Part shown: positions 44,266 to 52,009 of the stretch, one piece after another
How positions within the stretch are numbered: the stretch's first letter is position 1
Layout of the letters: the number at the start of each line of letters is the position of its first letter
The notes under the pieces: model-generated
Databases searched by the model: none
What the model was told of the DNA's origin: nothing
What the model saw: only the letters and a program-made list of their open reading frames with translations
Made by a program: the position numbers and the translations under genes
Origin: Paenibacillus_L residui
Lineage (GTDB): Bacteria > Bacillota > Bacilli > Paenibacillales > NBRC-103111
Assembly (NCBI RefSeq): GCF_042677205.1
Contig: NZ_JBHTIU010000047.1
Location: 1 to 64,000, forward strand
Reading direction: 5' to 3'
Length of the DNA stretch: 64,000 bases

Positions 44266-44538
44266 TTTTCTTCCTCCTTTTTCACGGCAAATTCAGGGAC
44301 GAGGTTGTTTTAATATTTGATACCTCCTCTGAGTATTCCTTCTATTTACCAGAAAAAGTTTACTTATCACCGAAACTGAGTCAAAAGACGCTGTCCTTTT
44401 CACCATGAGAACCTATAATTAAATTTGCGGGCGCTACCGGGACTGGAAGCATCGCAAAAATTCGGAAATCCACTAGAAAATAGCCCGCCTTCTCCTCCAA
44501 TTATGGGAGGATGAGATTGCCGCAAAAGGAGAAGTGCC

Positions 44539-45540
44539 ATGAATATTACCCAAGATTTCGTTGATGAACGTTTCAAAACATTCGTTCTGGAGAAATTTTG
44601 CGAAAACCGTGAATGGATTGAGACGGGCGATGTGGAGCGAGTCGTATCGCTGCAGCTTGCGAATCAAGGCTTCTCAAGCCTGAAGGGAATTGAACATTTC
44701 GCGTCTCTCGAGGAACTGGATTGCTCGTTTAATAACCTGACGAAGCTCGACATCGGCACAAATATCCATCTGAGAACGCTCGAATGCGGGGGAAACAATT
44801 TACAAGAACTGAATTGCAGCTACAATTCAATGTTCAGTTTGAACTTGGAGCACAACACGCTGCTCACGCATCTGGATTGCGGAAACAATTATTTGATCAG
44901 CTTGAATATAAAGAACTGCACGAAACTGATCGAAATCCGCTGCAATCATAACCATCTAACGAAACTGGATGTCACCGGAAACCCGGATTTGCTAAGTTTA
45001 AGATGTTTCAACAACCATATCACGGGGTTGGATCTCAGCCATAATTCGCGCTTGGTCGAGCTCTACTGTTCGGAAAATAAAATTTCGAAGCTGGATACCC
45101 TGCATAATCCAAAGCTGGAGCGGTTGGATTATGCCGATAATCTCATCGTCCAGCCGGACCACACCGTCAAGGGGATAGCCACTTTCACGTACGATAGCTC
45201 ACTATCTTATTATACAGCCGCGCTTCATTATCAGGGGAATGAGCTTTCCGTTACCGCGGATGTTCCCGCCAAAGCGGATATGAAACGGTTGTCGCCCATC
45301 ATCAAGAAAGCTTGGCTGAACTTGGACGAGCTTACTCTTCGAGCGCTGGACCTGATCGCCCAGACGCATCCTGACGAAGATGTAAGCGAATTGGTCCTGT
45401 CCGAGCTTAGGTTTGACGGGGACGGCACCACTCGGTTGGGTTACGATGCGGGGGATACTCCGGCCGGACAACTGTATATTTACGTGTCGTTTAATAGGAA
45501 GCTTGAAATGAATCGCCAACTCATTTACGAAACTTATTAA
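44539..45540 (+). CDS. Leucine-rich repeat protein
   Basis: 333 residues. Residues ~35-205 hold about eight repeats of ~21 residues with the pattern LxxLDCxxNxLTxLDLSxN (for example EELDCSFNNLTKLDI; LTHLDCGNNYLISLNI; LLSLRCFNNHITGLDL). The C-terminal ~100 residues form a separate domain (LNLDELTLRALDLIAQTHPD; LSELRFDGDGTTRLGYDAGD) resembling DUF2004-type domains. AAAAGGAG precedes the ATG. No signal peptide, so it is probably cytosolic. LRR proteins of this kind serve protein binding. The role is unknown. Confidence 0.85.
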   Translation: MNITQDFVDERFKTFVLEKFCENREWIETGDVERVVSLQLANQGFSSLKGIEHFASLEELDCSFNNLTKLDIGTNIHLRTLECGGNNLQELNCSYNSMFSLNLEHNTLLTHLDCGNNYLISLNIKNCTKLIEIRCNHNHLTKLDVTGNPDLLSLRCFNNHITGLDLSHNSRLVELYCSENKISKLDTLHNPKLERLDYADNLIVQPDHTVKGIATFTYDSSLSYYTAALHYQGNELSVTADVPAKADMKRLSPIIKKAWLNLDELTLRALDLIAQTHPDEDVSELVLSELRFDGDGTTRLGYDAGDTPAGQLYIYVSFNRKLEMNRQLIYETY

Positions 45541-45652
45541 CTGCCTCAGACGGGTCGGTTTGCATTCATTTTCATCGCTTTCAATTATCTAATTATTGGA
45601 TTTCATCTGGTGAAATATTTTGGATCAGTCACTGGCCTATATGGAGGAGAAT

Positions 45653-46408
45653 ATGACGAACGAATCCTTTTTGGAAAAAGTGAAGCTGTTAATACAGATG
45701 CATAGGGAAGGTCTTCTTGGCGGGGAGGTAATGCCTGAGGATGCTCTAATTGGAATGGTCCCTGACGCGGAAATGCCGAACGTGTTGACATTGGGAATGT
45801 CGTTAAATTATCAAAGAAATTCTTTCACACTTTGGGAATTCATTGCGCAGGCTTATCACGATAAAAGTACCAGATGGATATTTCATCCCCGTGCCGTATC
45901 CGAAAGCTCCCTGGATGAACTGCGCTTGGCTTTGCTTCAGTATCGTGTAGCTTTACAGCCCAATCGTCATCCGGAAATTTGGCGGAAGGTTTCACAAGGA
46001 ATCGCTCAATCCTCGGCTAAGGGAGACGTTTGGGGCTTGCTGGAATCGGTGCAATTTGACGTCGCCCCCCTCAAACACATAATGCAGGCCACCCGTAAAT
46101 CGGAATTTCCGTATCTGTCCGGCCCGAAAATTTTCAATTATTGGCTGTATGTGATGGAGACCTATACAGGAGTTAAATGGAAGTCCCGTGAACTGATTAC
46201 GGTTGCTCCTGATACACACGTTTTGAAAGCTACGGTCAAATTAGGATTGTGTTCTTCCGATGTAATGAATGGCACGGCAGATGACCGGAAGGCGGTCGCG
46301 GAAGCATGGGAAAATGCGCTGCATGGCAGCGGATTGGCACCGATTGACGTTCATACTCCCTTATGGCTGTGGAGTCGTGCAGGATTTCCACCTCTATCCA
46401 CCAAATAG
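45653..46408 (+). CDS. Hypothetical protein, ~251 residues, helical
   Basis: ATG 45653 is chosen because GGAGG lies 5 nt upstream; in-frame ATG and TTG codons 12-33 bases earlier lack a site. Mostly helical and soluble. Best-defined segments are LTLGMSLNYQRNSFTLWEFI, FPYLSGPKIFNYWLYVMETY and LITVAPDTHVLKATVKLGLC. The last two loosely recall helix-hairpin-helix DNA glycosylase cores (K..G and a D..V..A pattern), but the resemblance is too weak for a call. It follows the LRR gene by ~110 bases. Confidence 0.65.
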   Translation: MTNESFLEKVKLLIQMHREGLLGGEVMPEDALIGMVPDAEMPNVLTLGMSLNYQRNSFTLWEFIAQAYHDKSTRWIFHPRAVSESSLDELRLALLQYRVALQPNRHPEIWRKVSQGIAQSSAKGDVWGLLESVQFDVAPLKHIMQATRKSEFPYLSGPKIFNYWLYVMETYTGVKWKSRELITVAPDTHVLKATVKLGLCSSDVMNGTADDRKAVAEAWENALHGSGLAPIDVHTPLWLWSRAGFPPLSTK

Positions 46409-46511
46409 CCCCCGCCTTATTTGCAAGAAGCAAACGGGAATAGGCATTCACCTTTGTTTCCCTCAGTGAGTATCTTATGGTTGATGCACTTTGATTAACG
46501 GAGGAATCGAC

Positions 46512-47293
46512 GTGGGATACTTTGTTACTGTAGAACCGGGAGTAAAGCTCTATGTGGAAGATATTAACCCCGGCGGACATAAGACGATAGTGTTTTTACA
46601 TGGTTGGCCGTTAAGCCATGAACTGTTTGAATATCAGTTTAATGTTCTTCCCGCCATGGGATACCGCTGCATAGGCATAGACTGGAGAGGCTTCGGCAAA
46701 TCGGATAAACCGATAAGCGGCTACACTTATGACCGGTTGGCGGATGATATCCGAGCTGTCATTGATGCGCTTCAATTAAATCATTTCACTCTTGCGGGGC
46801 ACTCTACCGGTGGAGCGATCGCCATTAGATATATGGCACGTTACAACGGTTTCGGAGTATCCAGGCTTGTCTTAATAGACGCTGCAGCTCCCAGAGGGTT
46901 TACCAAAGAAACGGCCAATCAGCTTCTTACTGAAGCATTAAATGATCGCCCCAAGATGATGCGGACCGTTACAGAAACCTTCTTCTTTCAATATATCACC
47001 GAGCCATTTTCGAATTGGTTTATTCACATGGGATTACAAGCCGCCGGTGGTCAACTGCGGCCATTATCATTTTGCTGAGGGATGAGAACCTGGTGGCCGA
47101 TCTACACAAAATTGTTGCCCCTACTTTAATCATTCACGGCATTCATGACAAAGTGATCCCTTTCGCGCAAGCTCAAGAACTCCATCACAGGATAAGAAAC
47201 TCACAGCTTGTCCCTTTTTCATACAGCGGCCATGGTCCATTTTGGGAAGAACGCGACAAATTTAATCAGCTATTGAGGCAATTTATTGGCTGA
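46512..47293 (+). pseudogene. Alpha/beta hydrolase gene with a single frameshift
   Basis: GTG 46512 has GGAGG 7 nt upstream. The first frame gives the N-terminal ~190 residues: IVFLHGWPLSHELFEYQFNV (oxyanion HG) and the nucleophile elbow LAGHSTGGAIA. It is then derailed after HMGLQAAG near 47038-47044 and stops at 47078. The other frame resumes at WSTAAIIILLRDENLVADLH, with the acid (IIHGIHDKVIP) and His (SYSGHGPFWEE) in place. All three catalytic residues survive, so either the lesion is recent or the sequence has an indel error. Resembles haloperoxidase-like esterases. Confidence 0.85.
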
Positions 47294-47492
47294 TAGTCAT
47301 GTTAAGCGTCGGCTATCATGAGAAGCTGCGATAAGAACCGATCGGAAGTTGAAGTGAAAAATATTTTTTTGTGATATTTTTCCAATTTCTTCAGTGTCAT
47401 GCTCGTTGTAACATCATGGACATTCCAGCCCAAACAATAAAACATGAAATAATTGGACAGTATCAATTGTTGTTCTATAAAATTAATGAAGA

Positions 47493-48098
47493 TCATTTCA
47501 TTAGAACAATAGCATTTATGTCGTCTTCGCAAGGCTGGTATTGATAGATGCTGCTACTGACATCTTCCAATTTATCCCATTTATTTTCGGTTATAAAAGT
47601 TAGAATAAATGGATTTAACAGTGATTCTTCGTACAACCTTCTGTATATATTATAGATTTTCATTTGTGATTCTAAACTTGATAGCCTAGCTACAACAATC
47701 GTTTTATCTTCTTTGTAAACTACAACTAAAGAATCGAAGATTGATAGCAAATTTGATAATGTCAAATCACTTAACTTACTATCTTCTTTAGGATAACAAA
47801 TCTCACAAGTTAATTTTTCCTTTGAACGATCTTCTTTATTTTCTACAGCACTATAAAAAACATAAAATTGATACAAAGCAAATTGAATTTCTATATTAGA
47901 CAGGATAACTTCTGCTATATTTTTTTGATCAAATATAGATTCCGCAAAATCAATTCCACTACCGATAATCCTTCTCGTAATAATTTTATTATTTCTTAAA
48001 GAACAAACTTCCTGCCTAATAGAATTCATATCTAATGGAACACCATATCGATTATTAAATTCCTTACTATCGATCTTAAAAAGAATTTTCGAAATCAT
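47493..48098 (-). CDS. Hypothetical protein directly behind a group II intron leader
   Basis: A 201-residue, AT-rich gene with a strong ribosome binding site (GAGGAGGGGG, 5 nt) before its ATG. The product is soluble, rich in Ile, Ser, Lys and Glu (MISKILFKIDSKEFNNRYGV; LSNIEIQFALYQFYVFYSAV; LSNLLSIFDSLVVVYKEDKT), with two cysteines in TCEICYP. It bears no reverse transcriptase, maturase or endonuclease motif. It sits exactly where the intron-encoded reverse transcriptase would start in an intact group II intron (see 48120-48490). Whether it belongs to the element or was joined to it later is open. Confidence 0.65.
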   Translation of the reverse strand: MISKILFKIDSKEFNNRYGVPLDMNSIRQEVCSLRNNKIITRRIIGSGIDFAESIFDQKNIAEVILSNIEIQFALYQFYVFYSAVENKEDRSKEKLTCEICYPKEDSKLSDLTLSNLLSIFDSLVVVYKEDKTIVVARLSSLESQMKIYNIYRRLYEESLLNPFILTFITENKWDKLEDVSSSIYQYQPCEDDINAIVLMK

Positions 48099-48119
48099 AA
48101 AAACCCCCTCCTCATATTA

Positions 48120-48490
48120 ACGCGGGATTCATTAAACCTGTTATGGCCTCTGCTGACTCCTGCAGATTCAGCGTGGCTTCTCAACCACGGTTACGAAGTG
48201 ACTTCGCGTATTCAGCAGGTCTCCCCAGATAAGAACGTCATCTGTCTGTCCGCAGCCACTCGTGTATACAAGACTAGCTCTTGGCGACTTCGGATTTCGT
48301 CCTGTTGTGGGGACTCATCCAGCTAGCCTTGCCTCAAATCGAGTTCGTGTACCTTGGCTCGTGCATTTGCCTCTAAGCTTCCTTCAGATTCCGCCTCACG
48401 GCGGACACCCTTGCTCTTGGCTAACGGTAGGCGTTCGCCAGCCCCCGTTCGGGACTTTCACCCTAGAGATGACGCCCATGCTGGGCGTAC
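48120..48490 (-). mobile_element. 5' part of a group II intron (domain I and following, no reverse transcriptase)
   Basis: Read on the minus strand, the sequence begins TACGCCCAGCATGGGCG and continues AGGGTGAAAGTCCCGAAC, CAAGGGTGTCCGCCGTGAGG, GGAATCTGAAGGAAGC and GGAGACCTGCTGAATACG, to GGAGTCAGCAGAGGCCATAA. This is the characteristic order of the 5' domains of bacterial group II introns ending shortly before the maturase start. The segment 48360-48490 can be read as a protein on the plus strand, a common misannotation. The expected maturase is absent; a 201-codon unknown gene follows 22 bases later. A 3' end of such an intron exists 7.5 kb away at 40582-40755. Confidence 0.8.
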
Positions 48491-48493
48491 TCA

Positions 48494-48529
48494 TAAAAAA
48501 ATGCCGCTAAGTGTTTGCGGCATTTTTTT
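48494..48529. terminator. Bidirectional intrinsic terminator
   Basis: AAAAAAATGCCGC and GCGGCATTTTTTT form a perfect stem with a 9-nt loop and T-tracts on both strands. It ends the minus-strand gene at 48553 and insulates the group II intron leader. Confidence 0.92.
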
Positions 48530-48552
48530 AAAATAAGTATTTTGCAGAAGTG

Positions 48553-48798
48553 TTACTTTGGGTTTCTTTTAAAATATCCCCACAGTAGAAAACCAATTCC
48601 AGCGAGAAACGAGATCAGAATGGGGGCATTTGAGATAGGATTACTTATCGCTTCATACGCAGAATTGAAGGTTGGTGACGCTGGCTGCCACTTTGCGGAG
48701 GCCAGTATGGCAGCACTGATATAATGGATGCCTTTTTGTGCAATAAACAGCAACGTACTTACTCCTAATAAAAATACCCCGATGCCCTTTTCGTTCAT
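48553..48798 (-). CDS. Small membrane protein, 81 residues
   Basis: Two hydrophobic helices (GIGVFLLGVSTLLFIAQKGI and NAPILISFLAGIGFLLWGYF) flank a polar loop ASAKWQPASPTFNSAYEAIS, and the tail is KRNPK. There is no clear ribosome binding site; it starts 4 bases after the stop of a coding remnant, so it could once have been coupled to that gene. Followed by the strong terminator at 48494-48529. No family recognised. Confidence 0.55.
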   Translation of the reverse strand: MNEKGIGVFLLGVSTLLFIAQKGIHYISAAILASAKWQPASPTFNSAYEAISNPISNAPILISFLAGIGFLLWGYFKRNPK

Positions 48799-48802
48799 TT
48801 AA

Positions 48803-48985
48803 TCACGTCGGATTGCAGACGCCACCACTGCAAGGTGCTTCTTTAAAAATGTAATAACCATCAGGCATTCCTCCATGCATTTCTCTTGCTACGTAAATGT
48901 CAACCCAATAATCTTCTTCACCTAAGATTACCCCAGGATGTTCAACCGATCTCTCAAACACAACCTTCTCTCGTATTTAATACTT
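48803..48985 (-). pseudogene. Coding remnant ending 4 bases before the small membrane gene
   Basis: The minus-strand frame reads KVVFERSVEHPGVILGEEDY, WVDIYVAREMHGGMPDGYYI and FKEAPCSGGVCNPT before a stop at 48803-48805. It looks clearly protein-like but lacks a proper start: the frame is closed by a stop near 48985. Plausible continuations upstream (IYLVDNPINLE) are in another frame. It is likely a degraded gene of unknown family. Confidence 0.45.
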
Positions 48986-49096
48986 CCAATGTTATTCCAA
49001 ATTAATGGGATTGTCTACCAAATAAATCTTTAAATCACAAAACAAATGTTTAGTTGCATAAAAAGTAAGATTAAGGAACCAAATAATGTAAGTTAA

Positions 49097-49231
49097 TTAA
49101 CAATCATTTGGTAGCCCAACAATATTTCCAAACCACTTTACAGAATGTCGGGCAAAGTACGTTGTGGCTTGACCAAGCCCCTTTTTCTTTGCATAAAAAC
49201 AAATAGCTTCAGCAGTCATTAATAGAATCAC
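49097..49231 (-). CDS. Possible 44-residue small protein
   Basis: Frame from GTG 49231 (AGAGGTG close upstream), with an alternative ATG at 49219, to a stop at 49097-49099. The product has the segments MTAEAICFYAKKKGLGQATT and YFARHSVKWFGNIVGLPNDC. Amphipathic and cationic, with convincing composition. The same frame continues after the stop (LTYIIWFLNLTFYATK), so it may be the front of a broken gene. Its start region overlaps the divergent histidine-leader promoter. Confidence 0.35.
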   Translation of the reverse strand: MILLMTAEAICFYAKKKGLGQATTYFARHSVKWFGNIVGLPNDC

Positions 49232-49260
49232 TTGCACCTCTTAAAATTTATTGTTATAAT
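49232..49260 (+). promoter_or_regulatory. Promoter of the histidine leader
   Basis: A perfect -10 TATAAT (49255-49260) lies 17 bp from a weak -35 TTGCAC (49232-49237). Transcription would begin about 27 bases before the leader-peptide ATG. Confidence 0.55.
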
Positions 49261-49293
49261 CATCTGTAAATAATTGGCTGAAGGACTTAAGTT

Positions 49294-49344
49294 ATGAATA
49301 CCATAGTTCTGAACCAACTTCATCATCATCACAAACAGCGTTAG
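49294..49344 (+). CDS. Histidine leader peptide (attenuation)
   Basis: A 16-codon frame encodes MNTIVLNQLHHHHKQR, with four consecutive His codons (CAT CAT CAT CAC, 49321-49332). AAGGA lies 8 nt before the ATG. It ends at the first strand of an alternative hairpin system leading to an intrinsic terminator. This is the classic layout of ribosome-mediated transcription attenuation: ribosomes that stall for lack of charged tRNA-His shift the RNA to an antiterminated form. The chance of four His codons in such a place in a short frame is small. Function is inferred from the layout. Confidence 0.85.
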   Translation: MNTIVLNQLHHHHKQR

Positions 49345-49440
49345 TACACCTGTAATATTCAGGGTGGGCTAACGCTTCTCGCGTTGGCCTCCCTGCGGAA
49401 TATAGAACGCGCAGGACCAAGAGGTCTTGCGCGTTTTTTT
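49337..49440 (+). promoter_or_regulatory. Histidine attenuator: alternative hairpins and terminator
   Basis: Five segments can be defined. Segment 1, AGCGTTAG (49337-49344), overlaps the leader stop. Segment 2, GGCTAACGCT (49367-49376), can pair with 1, or with segment 3, GCGTTGGCC (49381-49389), aided by CAGGG/CCCTG. Segment 3 also holds CCTGCG (49392-49397), complementary to CGCAGG in segment 4 (49410-49415). Segment 4 with 5 forms the terminator ACGCGCAGGACC-AAGA-GGTCTTGCGCGT (12 bp, one G-U) plus seven T. Stalling at the His codons permits 1:2, freeing 3 to pair with 4, so no terminator forms. Normal translation covers 1, 2:3 forms, and 4:5 terminates. Confidence 0.82.
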
Positions 49441-49473
49441 ATTTAATCCAAAAAAAGAAAGGGACGATGGTTT

Positions 49474-49566
49474 ATGCAAAATGTAAAAGGCACCTACGAT
49501 TTTCTAATCGGAGTGTCTTCAGAAGAAGAAAAATTGTCTGCCATGCTCACTCTCGACAAAATTTAA
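49474..49566 (+). pseudogene. Truncated histidyl-tRNA-synthetase-like start behind the attenuator
   Basis: A 30-codon frame, MQNVKGTYDFLIGVSSEEEK then LSAMLTLDKI, begins after AAAGGGAC. MQNVKGTYDFL matches the N-terminus of the second (hisS2-type) histidyl-tRNA synthetases of Bacillales (KGTKDYLPEE). The match ends after ~11 residues and the frame stops at 49566. A further coding-like scrap lies at ~49612-49735 (RTIWLNRLNKLKQAGIEPDY; TKTEEILLKNFEWD). The regulated gene thus seems deleted, with the leader left behind. The identity rests on a very short match. Confidence 0.45.
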
Positions 49567-49804
49567 AAAATCGGAAATGAGGGGGTGATTACAAAATGCA
49601 ACCAGGATCGGGATAAGGACAATTTGGTTGAACCGGCTAAACAAGCTGAAGCAAGCTGGAATCGAACCGGATTATACTGTTAAGGATTTAACGAAAACAG
49701 AGGAGATTTTACTGAAGAATTTTGAGTGGGATTAAATCGAAAATGGGTTCGTGGCGCTCCCCCACTTTCTAGGAGGCAGCGCCTCGACGATGCTTGCTTG
49801 CGTC

Positions 49805-50176
49805 TTATCCCCGCAAACTCGCCAAGCGTCTTCGTATGTTCGAAGCCGTCTCTGTAGGGTTGTCGGTTTGAAAAATAACGTATTTATAGTGCTCGTGCCC
49901 TTCCAGCTCGATATGGACCAGCGGCTCGCGGCGTTCAAAGGACAGGAAGTACCACTCATCCGCATATTTAAAGCTGCCTTCATAGATATAAAGGGCCGAT
50001 ATGGAAGTACCGGGCATTCTCAGCATCCAACGCGGAGGGTCAAACTCATCGACTAGTACATTCTTGATGGTGTGATAAGGCATAACCAGCTTTCTTTTGA
50101 CGGCAAACCAGCTTAATAAACCTTTCATATATAGTGTGATCCCTGTATCACTATACTGAACTTCTCTTCCGAACAT
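49805..50176 (-). CDS. Hypothetical protein, 123 residues (PH-like beta-rich domain)
   Basis: Beta-rich soluble protein: VQYSDTGITLYMKGLLSWFA, KLVMPYHTIKNVLVDEFDPP, DEWYFLSFERREPLVHIELE and YKYVIFQTDNPTETASNIRR. The last segment resembles the final strand and helix of PH-like domains. AGGAGG lies ~6 nt before ATG 50176. It is convergent with the his-leader scraps and divergent from the HisD-like gene. Function unknown. Confidence 0.72.
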   Translation of the reverse strand: MFGREVQYSDTGITLYMKGLLSWFAVKRKLVMPYHTIKNVLVDEFDPPRWMLRMPGTSISALYIYEGSFKYADEWYFLSFERREPLVHIELEGHEHYKYVIFQTDNPTETASNIRRRLASLRG

Positions 50177-50420
50177 GGCAGGCCCTCCTTTACGGTCATT
50201 ATCTCACAAAGCAGACGGATGTTATTCAAACTTTGCCTGCTCTTCCTCTGAGTACCCGCTGATATTCTTTAACTGTCTTGCGTATGGATCGTTCCTCAGC
50301 GTTTCCGCTCGTGATCCTGCAAGAGCAAGCGAGTCTTTCATTTATATTGGTTCTATTTTGTTATACTCCAATGAGCCGCTTTGGTTTCTCCGGAGAAATA
50401 TTAGTAGGAGGGATACTGGT

Positions 50421-51734
50421 ATGAGCCAAATCATTTTTCGTTTTCCCGAGGAGCGGGAGGCTTTCGCCAAACGATTTCAAACTCACAAGGCACTGTTCGA
50501 CCGCGGGGTGTTGACGGGGATTTATTCTATTTTTGATGACGTTGCCCTGCATAAGGATGACGGCATTCGCAATGCAACGAGCACCTATGATCAAGTAGTG
50601 CTGGATGATCTGATTCTGCCTCAAGACTATATCGATGAAAGCATCGCCTCGCTAACCCCTGCCTTGAGAGCAGCGATCGACCAGGCAATCGAAAATGTCA
50701 GGGAAGTCAACAAAGCTATGAAGCCCGAGTCCTGGGAGCTGGAAATCCGTCCGGGAACGGTAATCGGGGAGAAGGTCAACCCGCTGGATTCCGTAGGGAT
50801 TTGGATTCCCGCCCGGAAAGGCCCGATGATCTCCACTTCCATCATGCTGGTCACCGCAGCCAAGGTAGCCGGCATCCGGAATATCATTGTCGGGATGCCT
50901 CCCTTGCCGAACGGTCTGGGAGATCCCGGGACGGTAGCTGCCGCCAGGCTGGCGGGTGCCGATCATTTCGTCGTGGGCAACGGCGTCTCCATCATTGCCG
51001 GCTTCGCCCAAGGCACGCCTTCTGTTCCGGAGGTGGACGGAATCTTCGGTCCGGGTCCGGGCGGCATTGCCGCAGCGATGAGCATGGCTCTAGCCTTCGG
51101 CAAGAAGACCGTGGTCGGTCTCGGCCCGACCGAATGCGTTATCTTGGCGGACCAATCCGCGGACCCTTCCACTGTTGCCTGTGACCTGATCAATGAAGGA
51201 GAGCATGGGCCGGATTCCTCCTCCTTGCTGGTTACGACATCCGGCCGTCTGGCCATCGAAGTAGAACGGCTGCTCCGGCAGTACATAGACAAAGCAGAAG
51301 AGCCGAGAAAGTCCTACTTGCGAAACGTGTTCGGTCCATCCGGCAAAGGAGCTATCCTCATCATGCCGGACATGGATGAGGCCTGCCGTCTGATCAATGA
51401 TTTCGCTCCGGAGCATTTGATGGTAGTTTGTCAAGAGGAGCTCCAGGACCGGGTGCTAGGCCAGATTAATCGTGCAGGGGAAATTCTGATCGGAACCTGC
51501 ACCCCTTTTTCCGCAGCCAATTATGGAATCGGGATTACCGCTGTGCTGCCTACCAACGGCTTTGCCCGGGCCTTCTCCGGAATCACGGTCAAAAATATGG
51601 TCACGTATTCGACCATCGGCCAGTTGAATCAAGAAGCGTTGGAAGCTCTCTATCCCCTCATTAAGGAAATAGGCTCCTACGAGAAGCTGCCGGGCCACGT
51701 GGAAGCAGCCCGCATTCGTGTTCACAGAAATTAA
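50421..51734 (+). CDS. HisD-like protein (divergent histidinol dehydrogenase homologue)
   Basis: 437 residues, with the full HisD fold. The catalytic Glu-His pair is present in NDFAPEHLMVV, and the NAD-binding region GIWIPARKGPMISTSIMLVT is typical. Two zinc ligands of E. coli HisD appear changed: Gln259 aligns with Glu in INEGEHGPDSSS, and Asp360 with Asn in SAANYGIGITAVLPTNG; the ligands His262 and His419 (LPGHVEAA) are kept. This is unlike true biosynthetic HisD, so a different alcohol substrate or metal is possible. AGGAGG lies 9 nt before ATG 50421. It stands alone, 680 bases past the histidine attenuator, without other his genes. Confidence 0.85.
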   Translation: MSQIIFRFPEEREAFAKRFQTHKALFDRGVLTGIYSIFDDVALHKDDGIRNATSTYDQVVLDDLILPQDYIDESIASLTPALRAAIDQAIENVREVNKAMKPESWELEIRPGTVIGEKVNPLDSVGIWIPARKGPMISTSIMLVTAAKVAGIRNIIVGMPPLPNGLGDPGTVAAARLAGADHFVVGNGVSIIAGFAQGTPSVPEVDGIFGPGPGGIAAAMSMALAFGKKTVVGLGPTECVILADQSADPSTVACDLINEGEHGPDSSSLLVTTSGRLAIEVERLLRQYIDKAEEPRKSYLRNVFGPSGKGAILIMPDMDEACRLINDFAPEHLMVVCQEELQDRVLGQINRAGEILIGTCTPFSAANYGIGITAVLPTNGFARAFSGITVKNMVTYSTIGQLNQEALEALYPLIKEIGSYEKLPGHVEAARIRVHRN

Positions 51735-51858
51735 ATGATGTACGGCGCATTAGTCTGATTACGCTCACGGTGCAAAGGCATACGGCATACCTCAATAGGT
51801 TACTGCAAAACTACTGTTGGAAAAGCTTAACCGCATAAACGGTTAATACTTCCGAAAG

Positions 51859-51902
51859 AAAGAGCGAGTCCAGCGGTCCTATTCCGCTAACACTCGCTCT
51901 TT
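51859..51902. terminator. Intrinsic terminator after the HisD-like gene
   Basis: AAAGAGCGAGT and ACTCGCTCTTT form an 11-bp stem, with an inner AGCGG/CCGCT helix. T-tracts occur on both sides. Confidence 0.85.
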
Positions 51903-52009
51903 GTCCGTTTTCAATCTCGCTTATGAACCTTGAAAGGCTGTCGATTCATTGTGGGAAAAGCGTTCAACAGGATGTTGCACTAGTGAAAAGTCCAACAGGC
52001 GAAAACGTA

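Noticed and set aside
48262..48536. Open frames on the plus strand containing RDFHPRDDAHAG
   Set aside because: This peptide is the usual false translation of the antisense strand of group II intron domain I; the RNA reading on the minus strand explains it.
49361..49440. T-box interpretation of the structured region before the hisS-like scrap
   Set aside because: The sequence GGTGGGCTAACGC does not match the T-box consensus, whereas the His-rich leader peptide and alternative pairings fit attenuation.
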